Below, piece after piece: positions 25,899-34,819 of a DNA stretch of 64,000 bases (the stretch's first letter is position 1; the number at the start of each line of letters is the position of its first letter). The stretch is from positions 1-64,000 of the forward strand of contig NZ_CALUCS010000001.1 of assembly GCF_943914615.1 (NCBI RefSeq), read 5' to 3'. A program made the position numbers and the translations under genes. The notes below the pieces were generated by a model. The model did no database searches. It was given only the letters and a program-made list of their open reading frames with translations, and was not told the DNA's origin. Source of the DNA: an uncultured Corynebacterium sp. (GTDB taxonomy: Bacteria; Actinomycetota; Actinomycetes; Mycobacteriales; Mycobacteriaceae).

Positions 25899-27997
25899 GC
25901 GCCGATGGTGCCGAAGTCGTCCTTCCAGGCAACCACGGTGGCCGGGCGGGCGATGGAATCGCCGCCATCCGGCCAGTGGGAGGTAGAGGTCTTGACGGTG
26001 GCCTCTTCGTCCTCACCCGGGTGCTGAACGTTGACGATCACACGCTTGTCGAAGACCAGCGGGCCACAGGTCTCGGCGCCAGCCGGGACGGTCAGGAACT
26101 GCTTGGTCAGGCCGCGGGTCTCGCCCTCCAGGGCGACGGCGAACAGGCCGTCGTTGGACTCCAGGGCGTTGCCGTCGGTGGAGACCCACAGGTTGCCGAA
26201 GGAGTCGAAGGTGACGTTGTCCGGGCAGGAGATCGGGGAGACCTTGGACTTGTCGAAGCCGCCGAAGTAGGTCTCGGCCTCGTCCGGGTCACCACACACC
26301 AGCAGCAGGTTCCACTTCAGTTCCTCGCCGGTGAAGTCGTCCTCGATCTCGAGGACCATGCCGTTCTTGTTCTCCTTGACCGGGGCGTACTCCTTGACGC
26401 CTTCCTTGTTCTTGCCCTCTTCTTGCGTGCCGCGGTACTTGTTGTTGGTCAGAGCAGCGTAGACCTTGCCGGTGGTCGGGTGCGGCTCGACGTCCTCCGG
26501 GCGGTCCATCTTGGTGGCGCCGACCTTGTCGCCAGCCTCGCGGGTGAAGATGATGACCTCCTCGGCGGACATGCCGTCGACGTGGGACTCTGCGGAGCCG
26601 TCCTCCTTGACGGTAACCAGCTTGATCCACTTGCCGGTGCCGTCGAACTTCTCGCCCTCCGGTGGGTTGTTCTCGTCGAAGTCCTTATTGTTGCCCTCGA
26701 AGGTGGCAACGTACAGGGTGCCCTCGTCCAGGATCTTCATGTTCTCCTCGCGGTCCTTGTCGGAGTTGCCGCTGCGGACCTTGCGGGAGGAAACGAACTT
26801 GTAGATGTACTCGAAGCGGGAATCATCGCCGGAGTAGGCAACCACGGTGCCGTCGTTGGTGACGTGGATGTTGGCACCCTCGTGCTTGAAGCGGCCCAGG
26901 GCGGTGTGCTTAACCGGGGTGGACTTCGGATCCCACGGGTTCACCTCAACCACGTAGTTGAAGCGGTTCGGCTCGTTGGGCTCCTTGGTCACGTCGAAGC
27001 GGTCGTAGTGCTTCTCCCACTGGCGAGCGGTCTTGGCATCCTCGATGCCGTAACGGCTCAGGCGCTCGCGCTCCTTCTCGTCCTTGACGTTCTCGCCACC
27101 GGCGAAGTACTGGTCCACGTTCTCCTCACCGGAGAGGATGGTGCCCCACGGGGTCACGCCACCGGAGCAGTTGTTGAAGGTTCCCTTGACGATCTTGCCT
27201 TCCTTGTCGTCAGAGGTCTTCACCAGCTTGTGGCCAACAATCGGGCCACGCAGCTCGAACTCGGTGTTGCCGGTCAGGCGACGGTTGTACTTGCCCATGA
27301 CGGGCTTGAGCTTGCCGTCCTTATCGTTGCCCTCAACCTCGACGATGGACATGCCGTGGTTGGCCAGCTCGATGTCCACGTGCTCCTTGGAGGGGTTCTC
27401 CAGGTTGTAGTCCGGGATCATCTGCTGCGGGGTGGTGTACTCGTGGTTAGAGACCAGCAGGAAGCGGTTGTCCTCGCCCTCGATCGGCAGCAGTGCCGCG
27501 AAGTCGCAGTTGAAGCCGTACTGCTTAGCGGCCTGCTCCGCGGTCTGGTTGTCTACGTCGAACTCCTCGGCGCCTTCCTCGACCGGGTCGCCCCAGCGGA
27601 TAACAACCTCGGACTTGTAGCCGGCCGGAACAACAACCTCGTCCTTGGTGTTCGGCTCGACCATTTCGAACTTCAGGCCGTCCGGCGCGTCGCCGTTGTT
27701 ACCGGAGCCGCCATTGTTCTCGCCGTTGCCGCCCTTGGCGCTGTTGCCCTCACCGTTGTCGTCGCTGCAAGCTGCCAGGAAGGAAGCACCACCGACGGTG
27801 ACCATAGCGGCACCACCGGCGCGCAGTGCGGTGCGGCGCGAGAAGGTGCCCTGGATCAGGTCCATGAAGTAGTTGTTGTCGGACTTGTTGTTCACCGGCT
27901 TGGAGCAAGCGTCGCCGCACTTGTACACGCAGGTGCGGTGGGAACGGCTGGACGTGAAGTCCATCTTCTTCAGCAGGTTGCGACCCTTAAGGCCCAT
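25895..27997 (-). CDS. phoX: Tat-exported PhoX-type phosphatase
   Basis: A 700-residue DUF839/PhoX family protein: calcium/iron-dependent alkaline phosphatase that releases phosphate from organic esters outside the cell. The twin-arginine signal is FSRRTALRAGG at about residue 52, followed by a hydrophobic stretch and SFLAACSDD, so it may be a lipoprotein. A Cys-containing ~45-residue leader precedes the Tat motif. Domain features include NHEYTTPQQMIPDY, NCSGGVTPWGTILSGEE and a C-terminal SCPDNVTFDSFGNLWVSTDG. The ATG has GAGGAG 8 nt upstream. An 11-bp inverted repeat lies 90-120 bp upstream. Confidence 0.9.
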   Translation of the reverse strand: MGLKGRNLLKKMDFTSSRSHRTCVYKCGDACSKPVNNKSDNNYFMDLIQGTFSRRTALRAGGAAMVTVGGASFLAACSDDNGEGNSAKGGNGENNGGSGNNGDAPDGLKFEMVEPNTKDEVVVPAGYKSEVVIRWGDPVEEGAEEFDVDNQTAEQAAKQYGFNCDFAALLPIEGEDNRFLLVSNHEYTTPQQMIPDYNLENPSKEHVDIELANHGMSIVEVEGNDKDGKLKPVMGKYNRRLTGNTEFELRGPIVGHKLVKTSDDKEGKIVKGTFNNCSGGVTPWGTILSGEENVDQYFAGGENVKDEKERERLSRYGIEDAKTARQWEKHYDRFDVTKEPNEPNRFNYVVEVNPWDPKSTPVKHTALGRFKHEGANIHVTNDGTVVAYSGDDSRFEYIYKFVSSRKVRSGNSDKDREENMKILDEGTLYVATFEGNNKDFDENNPPEGEKFDGTGKWIKLVTVKEDGSAESHVDGMSAEEVIIFTREAGDKVGATKMDRPEDVEPHPTTGKVYAALTNNKYRGTQEEGKNKEGVKEYAPVKENKNGMVLEIEDDFTGEELKWNLLLVCGDPDEAETYFGGFDKSKVSPISCPDNVTFDSFGNLWVSTDGNALESNDGLFAVALEGETRGLTKQFLTVPAGAETCGPLVFDKRVIVNVQHPGEDEEATVKTSTSHWPDGGDSIARPATVVAWKDDFGTIGA

Positions 27998-28086
27998 GGG
28001 GGATCTCTCCTCAGTTCGTCAGTGTTTGTTAGTCTTCGTCAGCAGCTAACTGCAGATGGCTTACAAGACCTTAAGCAACGCGAACG

Positions 28087-28119
28087 AACCTGACGTAGCG
28101 CGAAGATGTACGTCAGGTT
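28087..28119 (-). promoter_or_regulatory. Perfect 11-bp inverted repeat upstream of phoX
   Basis: AACCTGACGTA (28087-28097) and TACGTCAGGTT (28109-28119) separated by 11 bp. No T-run follows in the minus direction, so an operator for phoX is more likely than a terminator of the upstream gene. Confidence 0.7.
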
Positions 28120-28138
28120 AATTAAGCTGAAATGTGTT

Positions 28139-28624
28139 TCACTTGCCGAACATTCGGCCAATGCGCTTCATGCGAGAGAGCCTGCGCAGCCGTCCCAGGC
28201 GGAAAGCACCGCGCCAACCGAACAGCAACAGGCCGCTCATCACGGTGGCCACGATCATGAAAGACCAATGGGGAACCTCCCCGTGGCGCACGCCCCAGAT
28301 CCCCAGTCCGGCAATCACGTTGACGATCCAGACCAATGCACCGGTGGAGAACTCGAAACCGTTGAAGCCTGTCCCCTTGGCACCTCCCGGCCGAATCACG
28401 CCGATCCACAGCAGCGCCCACGCGATCGCAACACCGATGAGGAAAGGCCAGGAGGTATCCAGCCAGCCACCGAAGCTCAGTGGCATTTCCGGAGTATTGT
28501 GTGCAACGCGAGCCAGCAGTGCAAACAGCAGAACGGCGATCACGTCGAAACACAACGCAACCCCCGGCGAACGTTGGGTGGTGCCGGGGGCATCTCCGGT
28601 GGAGGTGTTGTCGAGGTTGCTCAT
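28139..28624 (-). CDS. DUF3054 membrane protein
   Basis: A 161-residue protein with four hydrophobic segments (e.g. VALCFDVIAVLLFALLARVA, WPFLIGVAIAWALLWIGVI) and a basic C-terminal tail (RLRRLSRMKRIGRMFGK). The pattern fits DUF3054, found widely in Actinobacteria. It is 11 bp downstream of the LPG-synthase-like gene and probably in one transcript with it and mmpL. Function unknown. Confidence 0.8.
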   Translation of the reverse strand: MSNLDNTSTGDAPGTTQRSPGVALCFDVIAVLLFALLARVAHNTPEMPLSFGGWLDTSWPFLIGVAIAWALLWIGVIRPGGAKGTGFNGFEFSTGALVWIVNVIAGLGIWGVRHGEVPHWSFMIVATVMSGLLLFGWRGAFRLGRLRRLSRMKRIGRMFGK

Positions 28625-28635
28625 GGCACTACATC

Positions 28636-29706
28636 TTACCGCGCCCGGCCGGCGGGTTCTTCCTGTTTTTCTTGTGGACGCCCCGTCTCCGTCGCTGCAT
28701 CCTCAGCATTGCCTCTGGGGTTAACCATCTTGGTGGCGAAAAAGACAATCCATCCCACCAATGTCAGCCCTACGAAGCTGAGCATGCGGAAGACGATAAC
28801 GGCTCCGAATGCCTGAACGGAGGTCAGAGTGCCGAATCCGACCAGGGCGCTAGTCAGTGCGACATCCACCGGGCCAAGCCCGCCGGGGGTGACCTGTGCC
28901 TGGCCCACCAGCTTGGCGGTAAGGAAGGCCAGTACTACGCCCGCGATGGGCGGGGTGGCGCCAACGGCGTAGATGCAGGCCAGTAGGCAGAGGATCTCGA
29001 AAACCCAGTTGCCCAGGCTGGCTACGATGGCGGCGGCAAGTTTGGTCAGCGGCAGTTCCACGGCCGACAGCTGGCGGGAGAACCCACGGACATTGTCGGT
29101 GAAGCGGTCGACGGGCTTGCCGCGGCGGGCGTTGAAAGTCCGCAGTCGGTTGACTAGCCAGCGCTCCACCTTGTCCCGGTTCTTTGCCACCCAGTTGGTG
29201 AGGATCGCTAGTGCAACAAGGGCGATCAGGGACATCGCTAAGGTCAACGGTTTAACTGTCAGCCCCAGGAAGAACACAGCACCGATGGCCAGGATCGCCA
29301 TGCCGCCGCCAGCTAGTGCGCCGGAAAGCAGCATGTACCAGCTGGCGATAACCGGGGTGGCTCCCCACTTGAGTTGCTCGCGGAAGATCATGGCCGCAGA
29401 CAGCGCGGGCCCGCCGGGGAACGTCGAGGACCAGGAATTGGCCGCCAGCCCCAGAGTATTCGCAGTGGTGCGTTTCACCTTCACCCCGGCGCTGCGCAGC
29501 AGCACCACCATCACCTCGGCCTGCGCGACCATGGAGGCTGCGAGCGCCAGGATGGCCAGGCCGATCCAGCGCTTGTCGGCGTGGGCCAACTCTCGCCAGC
29601 CGTCGCCAATGAAGTGCAGGTGCTCCCGGGCGAGGAAGGCGATGATGCCAATCAGCGCCAGGCTGAGCAGAGCCCTGACTTCTGTACGCCGCCACAAATC
29701 ACGCAT
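28636..29706 (-). CDS. LPG-synthase-like membrane protein (Rv0204c type)
   Basis: A 356-residue polytopic protein of the lysylphosphatidylglycerol synthase transmembrane/UPF0104 family, without a catalytic lysyl domain. The motif SWSSTFPGGPALSAAMIF and the late glycine-rich QVTPGGLGPVDVALTSAL are typical. ATG overlaps the mmpL stop by one base (TAATG at 29704-29708). In mycobacteria the same gene (Rv0204c) neighbours mmpL3, so it may assist trehalose monomycolate export; this is inference. Its C-terminal tail contains a dispersed-motif variant. Confidence 0.85.
   Translation of the reverse strand: MRDLWRRTEVRALLSLALIGIIAFLAREHLHFIGDGWRELAHADKRWIGLAILALAASMVAQAEVMVVLLRSAGVKVKRTTANTLGLAANSWSSTFPGGPALSAAMIFREQLKWGATPVIASWYMLLSGALAGGGMAILAIGAVFFLGLTVKPLTLAMSLIALVALAILTNWVAKNRDKVERWLVNRLRTFNARRGKPVDRFTDNVRGFSRQLSAVELPLTKLAAAIVASLGNWVFEILCLLACIYAVGATPPIAGVVLAFLTAKLVGQAQVTPGGLGPVDVALTSALVGFGTLTSVQAFGAVIVFRMLSFVGLTLVGWIVFFATKMVNPRGNAEDAATETGRPQEKQEEPAGRAR
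28666..28682 (-). repeat. Dispersed motif, variant (C-terminal tail)
   Basis: GGCGTCCACAAGAAAAA on the minus strand, encoding Arg-Pro-Gln-Glu-Lys in the non-conserved tail of the LPG-synthase-like protein. Confidence 0.6.
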
Positions 29707-32051
29707 TAGCGCTCGCCTCCGCCCCCGCCGTCGGCCTGGGTGTCAGCACTGCTGCGGCTTTCTTCGACGCGCTTCATTAGCTCTGCGAAAGGCAGGTTCC
29801 GCTGACGTGCGGGAGCCTCACCGGGGCGCTGGGCAGGCACGGGGGCGATGGCGTCCACACCAGAAAGCTCCGCAACCGTCACCCGCGACGAACGGCCCGC
29901 AGGTGTTGCTTCGTGCGGCGAGGATTCCAGCTGCTCGTTGTGGCCGACCTTCTCCGATAGGCGCTTGACCCACTTCGGCGCCCACCAGTTGTCGGTGCCG
30001 AGCAGGTGCATGACGGATGGGACGAGGAGCATGCGGATGATTGTGGCGTCGAGGAGTAGAGCGATGACCATGCCGAAGGCGATGTACTTCATCATCACGA
30101 TCGAGGAGAACCCGAAGGCGCCACAGACCACGATCATGATCAGCGCGGCGGCGGTGATGATGCTGCCGGTTGTAGCCGTGCCGAAGCGGATCGCCTGATC
30201 TGTCGATGCACCGCGGGCGCGGGCCTCCACCATGCGGGAGACCAGGAACACCTCATAGTCGGTCGAGAGACCGAAGACGATGGCGATGATCAGCACCAGC
30301 ACCGGCGAGGTCAGCGGTCCGGCAGTGAAGTTAAACATGTCCGCGCCGTGGCCGTCGACGAAGATCAACGTCAACAGGCCGAGGGTTGCGCCGGTGCCCA
30401 GGATGTTCATGATCACGGCCTTGGCAGGAATGATCAGCGAGCCGAAGATCATGGCCATCAGCACGAAGCTGACGAGCACGATGTACAGCAACATCCACGG
30501 CAGTTTCTCGAACAGCGCGTCGATGGATTCGACCTCCAGGGCCGGGGTGCCGGCGACGTACACGTTGGCGCCGTCGACGTTGATGTCCTCCAGGGCGTTG
30601 ACGATGCGGTCGTTATCGTTGCGGTCTGCAATGCCGGTGGACAGCACCGTCACGTCGTCCTTCGTGGGGCGCGAGACCTGGAACGGGGCCGTCAGGCCCG
30701 GAATTGCGTTGGCCTCCTTGTACACCGCAGCCACGGTCTTGGAATCGCCCTCGATGACCAGCTTGATCGGATCGGTGCGGAACTGCGGGAACTTCTCGGT
30801 GAACTCCTCCTGGTTCACGCGCGTCTGGTTCGACGGCGGCAGGTAGGTCTCGTTCATGCCACCCAGCTTGATGCCCGCAATCGGCACCGCCATCAGCAGC
30901 ATGCCGCCGACGATCACGACCGTAAACAGCTTCGAGTGGCGCATGGCGAAGGCCGGGATGCGACCCCAGATGCCTTCGACCTGCTCGGAGCGGCGGCGGG
31001 TCCGCTTCTTCTTGAACGACCACTTGTCGATGTTCGGCCCCAGCATCGCGAAGATACTCGGCAGCACAGCCACGGAAAGTAGCGCGGCCAGGCCCACTGC
31101 GGAAATCGCGCCGAAGGCTACGGACTTCAGGAAGGCCTGCGGGAAGATGAACAAACCGGACAGTGCCACGGCCACCATCGCCGCAGAGAAGACCACAGTC
31201 TTGCCCGCGGTGGCGGTGGTGTTGCGCACGGCCGTGCGAGTGTCGTGGCCCTCCGCCATCTCCTCGCGGAAACGGGAGACCATGAACAGGCCGTAGTCGA
31301 TGGCCAGGCCCAGGCCCAGCAGCGTGACTACGGACTGCGCGAACACGTTGATCTGCGTGAAGCTGGCCAGGATCGCCAGCACACCCATCGATCCCAGGAT
31401 CGACAGGCCGCCCACCAGCAGTGGCATAAACGCGGCGATCAACCCGCCGAAAACGATCAGCAGCAGCAGACCCACAGCGGGCAGCGCGTAGATCTCGGCA
31501 CGGTGAATGTCGCCGGCCATGCCCTCATCCAGGGAGTCCGAAACTGCCGTGGCGCCGGCGATCTTCACATCCACGCCCGGGGCGCTGATGGCACGCAGAT
31601 CGTCCTCGATCTTGCGGAAGTTGATCAGCACATCGTCTTCGATGCCCTGCAGCCCGATGGAGGCGAAGGCTGCGGTGCCGTCCGGGTTGGCCATGGCCGC
31701 CGGGCCGCGGTTGAAGTAGCTGGTCACGCCTCCGATCTCGTCGGGGTGATCCTTGCGCAGCTGCTCGATCTGCTGGGTGATGGATTGTTTGACCTCGTCC
31801 GAGGTTGCAGACCCCGGCTTATCGCCGGTGACCATCAGAATGACATCCCCGTTGGCGTCCCGACCAAAAACCTCTTGCTCGATCTGCGCAGCCTTCGTCG
31901 ACTGCGAGTTCGGGTCGTCCCACCCCTCCTGGCTCATTCGGTCGGCCAGTTTCAGCCCGGCGACGACATACAGCACCAGGATCGCCGCGATGATCACCAG
32001 AGGGATCAGCCGGCGGAACCGGTAGGCGACATCGCCCCAAGAGCTAAACAA
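29706..32051 (-). CDS. cmpL1: RND transporter MmpL3/CmpL1, trehalose monomycolate flippase
   Basis: An 781-residue RND protein that exports trehalose monomycolate for use by mycolyltransferases. Two membrane repeats each carry the proton-relay Asp-Tyr pair: GLAIDYGLFMVSR and GLSTDYEVFLVSR. A ~70-residue cytoplasmic tail follows the last membrane segment, shorter than in MmpL3. The TTG start at 32051 has AAAGGA 9 nt upstream. Synteny with trmB, Rv0204c and pck homologues supports the MmpL3 orthology. Confidence 0.93.
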   Translation of the reverse strand: MFSSWGDVAYRFRRLIPLVIIAAILVLYVVAGLKLADRMSQEGWDDPNSQSTKAAQIEQEVFGRDANGDVILMVTGDKPGSATSDEVKQSITQQIEQLRKDHPDEIGGVTSYFNRGPAAMANPDGTAAFASIGLQGIEDDVLINFRKIEDDLRAISAPGVDVKIAGATAVSDSLDEGMAGDIHRAEIYALPAVGLLLLIVFGGLIAAFMPLLVGGLSILGSMGVLAILASFTQINVFAQSVVTLLGLGLAIDYGLFMVSRFREEMAEGHDTRTAVRNTTATAGKTVVFSAAMVAVALSGLFIFPQAFLKSVAFGAISAVGLAALLSVAVLPSIFAMLGPNIDKWSFKKKRTRRRSEQVEGIWGRIPAFAMRHSKLFTVVIVGGMLLMAVPIAGIKLGGMNETYLPPSNQTRVNQEEFTEKFPQFRTDPIKLVIEGDSKTVAAVYKEANAIPGLTAPFQVSRPTKDDVTVLSTGIADRNDNDRIVNALEDINVDGANVYVAGTPALEVESIDALFEKLPWMLLYIVLVSFVLMAMIFGSLIIPAKAVIMNILGTGATLGLLTLIFVDGHGADMFNFTAGPLTSPVLVLIIAIVFGLSTDYEVFLVSRMVEARARGASTDQAIRFGTATTGSIITAAALIMIVVCGAFGFSSIVMMKYIAFGMVIALLLDATIIRMLLVPSVMHLLGTDNWWAPKWVKRLSEKVGHNEQLESSPHEATPAGRSSRVTVAELSGVDAIAPVPAQRPGEAPARQRNLPFAELMKRVEESRSSADTQADGGGGGER

Positions 32052-32138
32052 CGTGAGTGGTCCTTTCTATAACGCCAGAATTCCCTCTAGTCTACGAATC
32101 CGACCAGGGCGAACAGCAAATTTTCCGGGGTGTGTTCC

Positions 32139-32894
32139 CTATTTCTTCCGCCACAGGTACTCGCGGATGATGTGTTCCTTATCCAGGCCCTTGCCCTCGA
32201 ACTTGGTGATTACCTGGCGGTCCGTCAGCTGTGGAATGTCCGATTGGTCCTCGGGCCAGCCCAGGTATTCCAGCTGCTCTTCGACCTCCACCAGCTCGTC
32301 GATCCACTCTGCGTAGTCCGCGTGGTCGGTAGCGATGTGCAGAATGCCGCCCGGCTTCAGGCGGGAGGCGATCAGGTGCAGCGTGCCGGATTGCACGATG
32401 CGCCGCTTGTGGTGGCGGGCCTTGGGCCACGGGTCCGGGAAGTAGATGCGCACGCCGGATAGCGACTTAGGTGCGAACATGCGCTGCAGGACTTCTACGC
32501 CGTCGCCGCGGATCATGCGCACATTGTGAATGTCTCCGCGCACCACGGAGCCCAGAAGCTTGGCCAGTCCAGGGCGGTAGAGCTCGACGGCGACGATGTT
32601 CTTTTCGGCTTCGAGCGGCGCCATCGCGGCGGTCGAGGTGCCCGTTCCGGAGCCAATTTCCACAATTGTCTCGGCATCGCGGCCGAACCATTCGGGCAGG
32701 TCAATAACCTCGTCGGAGAGGACTTTGCCCAGCTCAGGCCAGTGTTCGTTCCACAGGGCCTCCTGGTTGTCGGTCAGGGTGCCGCGCCGGAAGCTAAAGT
32801 TCCCCAGTCGCGGATAGTCGCGACCGTCGTTAAACTCTGTCTGTAGTGGGCGGCCTGGGGGAAGGCTGCCTGGCGTGTTATCGGAATTATTCAT
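32139..32894 (-). CDS. trmB: tRNA (guanine-N7-)-methyltransferase TrmB
   Basis: Methylates G46 of tRNA with SAM. The 251 residues include the SAM motif EIGSGTGTST (about residue 80) and the TrmB signature YFPDPWPKARHHKRR, followed by GGILHIATDHADYAEW. ATG 32894 was chosen; ATG 32903 (three codons earlier) is equally possible and neither has a strong ribosome site. The frame is open upstream to 33242, but that part is antisense to the next gene and is not TrmB-like. Divergent from the Rv0209-like gene. Confidence 0.95.
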   Translation of the reverse strand: MNNSDNTPGSLPPGRPLQTEFNDGRDYPRLGNFSFRRGTLTDNQEALWNEHWPELGKVLSDEVIDLPEWFGRDAETIVEIGSGTGTSTAAMAPLEAEKNIVAVELYRPGLAKLLGSVVRGDIHNVRMIRGDGVEVLQRMFAPKSLSGVRIYFPDPWPKARHHKRRIVQSGTLHLIASRLKPGGILHIATDHADYAEWIDELVEVEEQLEYLGWPEDQSDIPQLTDRQVITKFEGKGLDKEHIIREYLWRKK

Positions 32895-32955
32895 CCAGAC
32901 CATTCTTGCAGATGGCCTGCGGAATGTCTTAAGCCAAGTGGGGGACCTAACAAAG

Positions 32956-33936
32956 ATGTTGAAGACCATTTCGGTCATTGGCCCGGATGCGCGCGCGGTT
33001 GCGGAGTGCGCCGCGCTGTTGCGTACACGGGTGGAAAAGAAGGCAAGTTCAAGCACGGCGGGGGAGCGCTTCGAGGTCGTGGAGGGCGCCGGCCCGGAGC
33101 AGCACCCCGACATAGTGGTGGCGGCGGTGGGGCACGCCACCGCGGAGGATCGCGAGGTCGCCCGGGCCGTCGCGCAGGCCATGGGCGTGGTGTTGCTCTG
33201 GCCCTTTGGTAGTGACGCCCCCTCGTCCGAATGGGCCAGCATCCCAGGCTGGGTCTGGTGCGAGGACGTGGACGAGGTGTGCGGGTGGATCCGGGCGTTG
33301 GGCGTGGATGTTAACGAGTGGGAGGGTCAGGCGCGCCGGGCGGATGCCGAGCGGCTGGATCGGGTGCGCATCGCCACGCGGCTCAGCGCGACTCGGATTT
33401 CCCAGGAGGTGCTGGAAGACGTCGGTGCTGCTGACCAGGCGCGCGGCACTATTGGTGGCAGGGGAGCTGGCGGTGCTAGGGGAGTTAGGGGTGCTAGGGG
33501 TGCCGACAGGTTCGAGTATCTGCATGCTGCATTCATGGCGCGATTGCGTTTGGCGGTGCTGGAGCAGGGAGTGGTCTTCCCCGTGCTTCCGGAGGCACAA
33601 GAGGAGGCTCCGGCTCGGCCGTCAGCTGCGGTGGGCTCGCGGGCGAGTGTGGTGCTGGCCGCCGCTGCTGGCCTGGCGGCTGGACTGGGGCTGGGAACCA
33701 TGGTCGGCAGGCTTTCCGGGCCGGTGGCTGGCGTGATAGTCGGCGTGCTGGTGACCCTGGCAGTGGTGGGGGCGCGGCTGGTCATGCTGCGCTCCGAGGC
33801 ACTGAAAGCCCGCGCCGCCAAGGAGGACGCGGCATTGCGACAGCATTGGGCGACGGTGGTGACGGAGGTGGTTGCCCGGCTGGAGATCCCGCCGGTGGCT
33901 CCCCGCATCCGCAGCCTGGCGATGGAGGCGAACTGA
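32956..33936 (+). CDS. Hypothetical membrane protein (Rv0209-like position)
   Basis: A 326-residue protein. The N-terminal ~110 residues (MLKTISVIGPDARAVAECAA ... DIVVAAVGHATAEDREVARA) resemble a nucleotide-binding-type alpha/beta fold but lack a Walker A motif. Two hydrophobic segments follow at about residues 237-275 (VVLAAAAGLAAGLGLGTMVG, AGVIVGVLVTLAVVGARLVM). The position between trmB and pck matches Rv0209. ATG 32956 is supported by the start of similarity in character; the frame is open upstream. The stop overlaps the next ATG by one base. Function unknown. Confidence 0.75.
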   Translation: MLKTISVIGPDARAVAECAALLRTRVEKKASSSTAGERFEVVEGAGPEQHPDIVVAAVGHATAEDREVARAVAQAMGVVLLWPFGSDAPSSEWASIPGWVWCEDVDEVCGWIRALGVDVNEWEGQARRADAERLDRVRIATRLSATRISQEVLEDVGAADQARGTIGGRGAGGARGVRGARGADRFEYLHAAFMARLRLAVLEQGVVFPVLPEAQEEAPARPSAAVGSRASVVLAAAAGLAAGLGLGTMVGRLSGPVAGVIVGVLVTLAVVGARLVMLRSEALKARAAKEDAALRQHWATVVTEVVARLEIPPVAPRIRSLAMEAN

Positions 33937-34541
33937 TGGGTGGACTAATGGATGCCGGCATGTTTGATTTCCCGGATGACGGGCTCAATGGGGCAGGCGG
34001 TGCCGGGGGTGCTGTTCCGCAGAACCCTCTGGAAGATCTGATCGGCAGCCACGAGTTGCACGAGCTACACGGTGGCGCGCCGGGCACCGTGGGTGGGCTG
34101 ACTGACGGGCTCGGCGGTCTGACTCTCGAGTACGGCGGGCGCGAGTACTACGTGGACGAACTCAACTCTCGCGACCCGAATGCCCACGACCCCAACCGGG
34201 CACCCGGTCGACACGCCGGTCAGAACAATGCTGCCGGTGCAGACGGCACCAATTCGACCAATTCGCGAGCCAACTCGTGGCACGGCAGCGGTGGCGTGGA
34301 AGAGTCCGTCACCATCGCCGACGACCAGGGGATGAGCATCCTTAGCGATACGGACGGCGACGGCAAGGTGGATTACGTTTCCTCAGTTTCTTATGACGGA
34401 CAATGGTCAGCCTGGCGGTGGATCGAGACCGGTGAGGCCGAAGGGGCGTCACAAAGAAAGGACAGCAATACCCCCGATCCGGGGAAGGGTCGATGGCAAA
34501 CCGACGCCTGGAAATGCGTTGATCGGGGGGAATGGGGTTAG
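33936..34541 (+). CDS. Hypothetical protein (Rv0210-like, DUF6802-type C-terminus)
   Basis: A 201-residue protein with Gly/Asn/Asp-rich low-complexity N-terminal half and a C-terminal domain containing ILSDTDGDGKVDYVSSV, which resembles a calcium-binding DxDGDGxxD loop, and a Trp-rich end (QWSAWRWIETGE, WQTDAWKCVDRGEWG). The ATG overlaps the previous stop (TGATG), indicating coupling. It is placed like Rv0210 next to pck. Between GEAEG and SNTPD the reading frame runs through an exact dispersed-motif copy. Function unknown. Confidence 0.7.
   Translation: MGGLMDAGMFDFPDDGLNGAGGAGGAVPQNPLEDLIGSHELHELHGGAPGTVGGLTDGLGGLTLEYGGREYYVDELNSRDPNAHDPNRAPGRHAGQNNAAGADGTNSTNSRANSWHGSGGVEESVTIADDQGMSILSDTDGDGKVDYVSSVSYDGQWSAWRWIETGEAEGASQRKDSNTPDPGKGRWQTDAWKCVDRGEWG
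34445..34458 (+). repeat. Dispersed motif, exact copy (inside Rv0210-like gene)
   Basis: GGCGTCACAAAGAA, read in frame as Ala-Ser-Gln-Arg-Lys in a linker of the encoded protein. Confidence 0.85.
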
Positions 34542-34720
34542 CCGGGGTGTGATGTACAACCACTGGCCACGGAACCAAAACACGGTTCCGGCGCTTCACG
34601 ATAGTCTGGGGGCGGAAGGGATACCTGTGTCTTTGCGCAGACCCGGATAATTACAGATCACAGCTATATTGAATGCCCAAAAACCGCAGGATTTAGTAGA
34701 GTTAATAATGAATGCAACCG

Positions 34721-34743
34721 GGTTTGAACTGGAAGTTTAAACC
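34721..34743 (+). promoter_or_regulatory. Near-palindrome in pck promoter region
   Basis: GGTTTGAAC-TGGAA-GTTTAAACC, one mismatch in 9-bp arms, about 75 bp before the pck start and just after TTAATAAT (34702-34709), a possible -10 region. Candidate operator for carbon-source control. Confidence 0.55.
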
Positions 34744-34758
34744 GACGGTCGGCTGGTG

Positions 34759-34805
34759 CATGTTTGTGCATATTTGGCCGGGCCGGGTTGTGGGACACAA
34801 ACATG
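34759..34805 (+). promoter_or_regulatory. Hairpin in pck leader next to ribosome site
   Basis: CATGTTTGTG (34759-34768) and CACAAACATG (34796-34805) are perfect 10-bp arms with a 27-nt loop. The stem ends two bases before AGGGAG (34807-34812), the pck ribosome site, so it could affect translation. Confidence 0.6.
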
Positions 34806-34819
34806 TAGGGAGAATATCG

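Noticed and set aside
25976..28093. Plus-strand open frame of 705 codons opposite phoX
   Set aside because: Val/Leu/Gly-rich complement of the phoX gene, without domain character.
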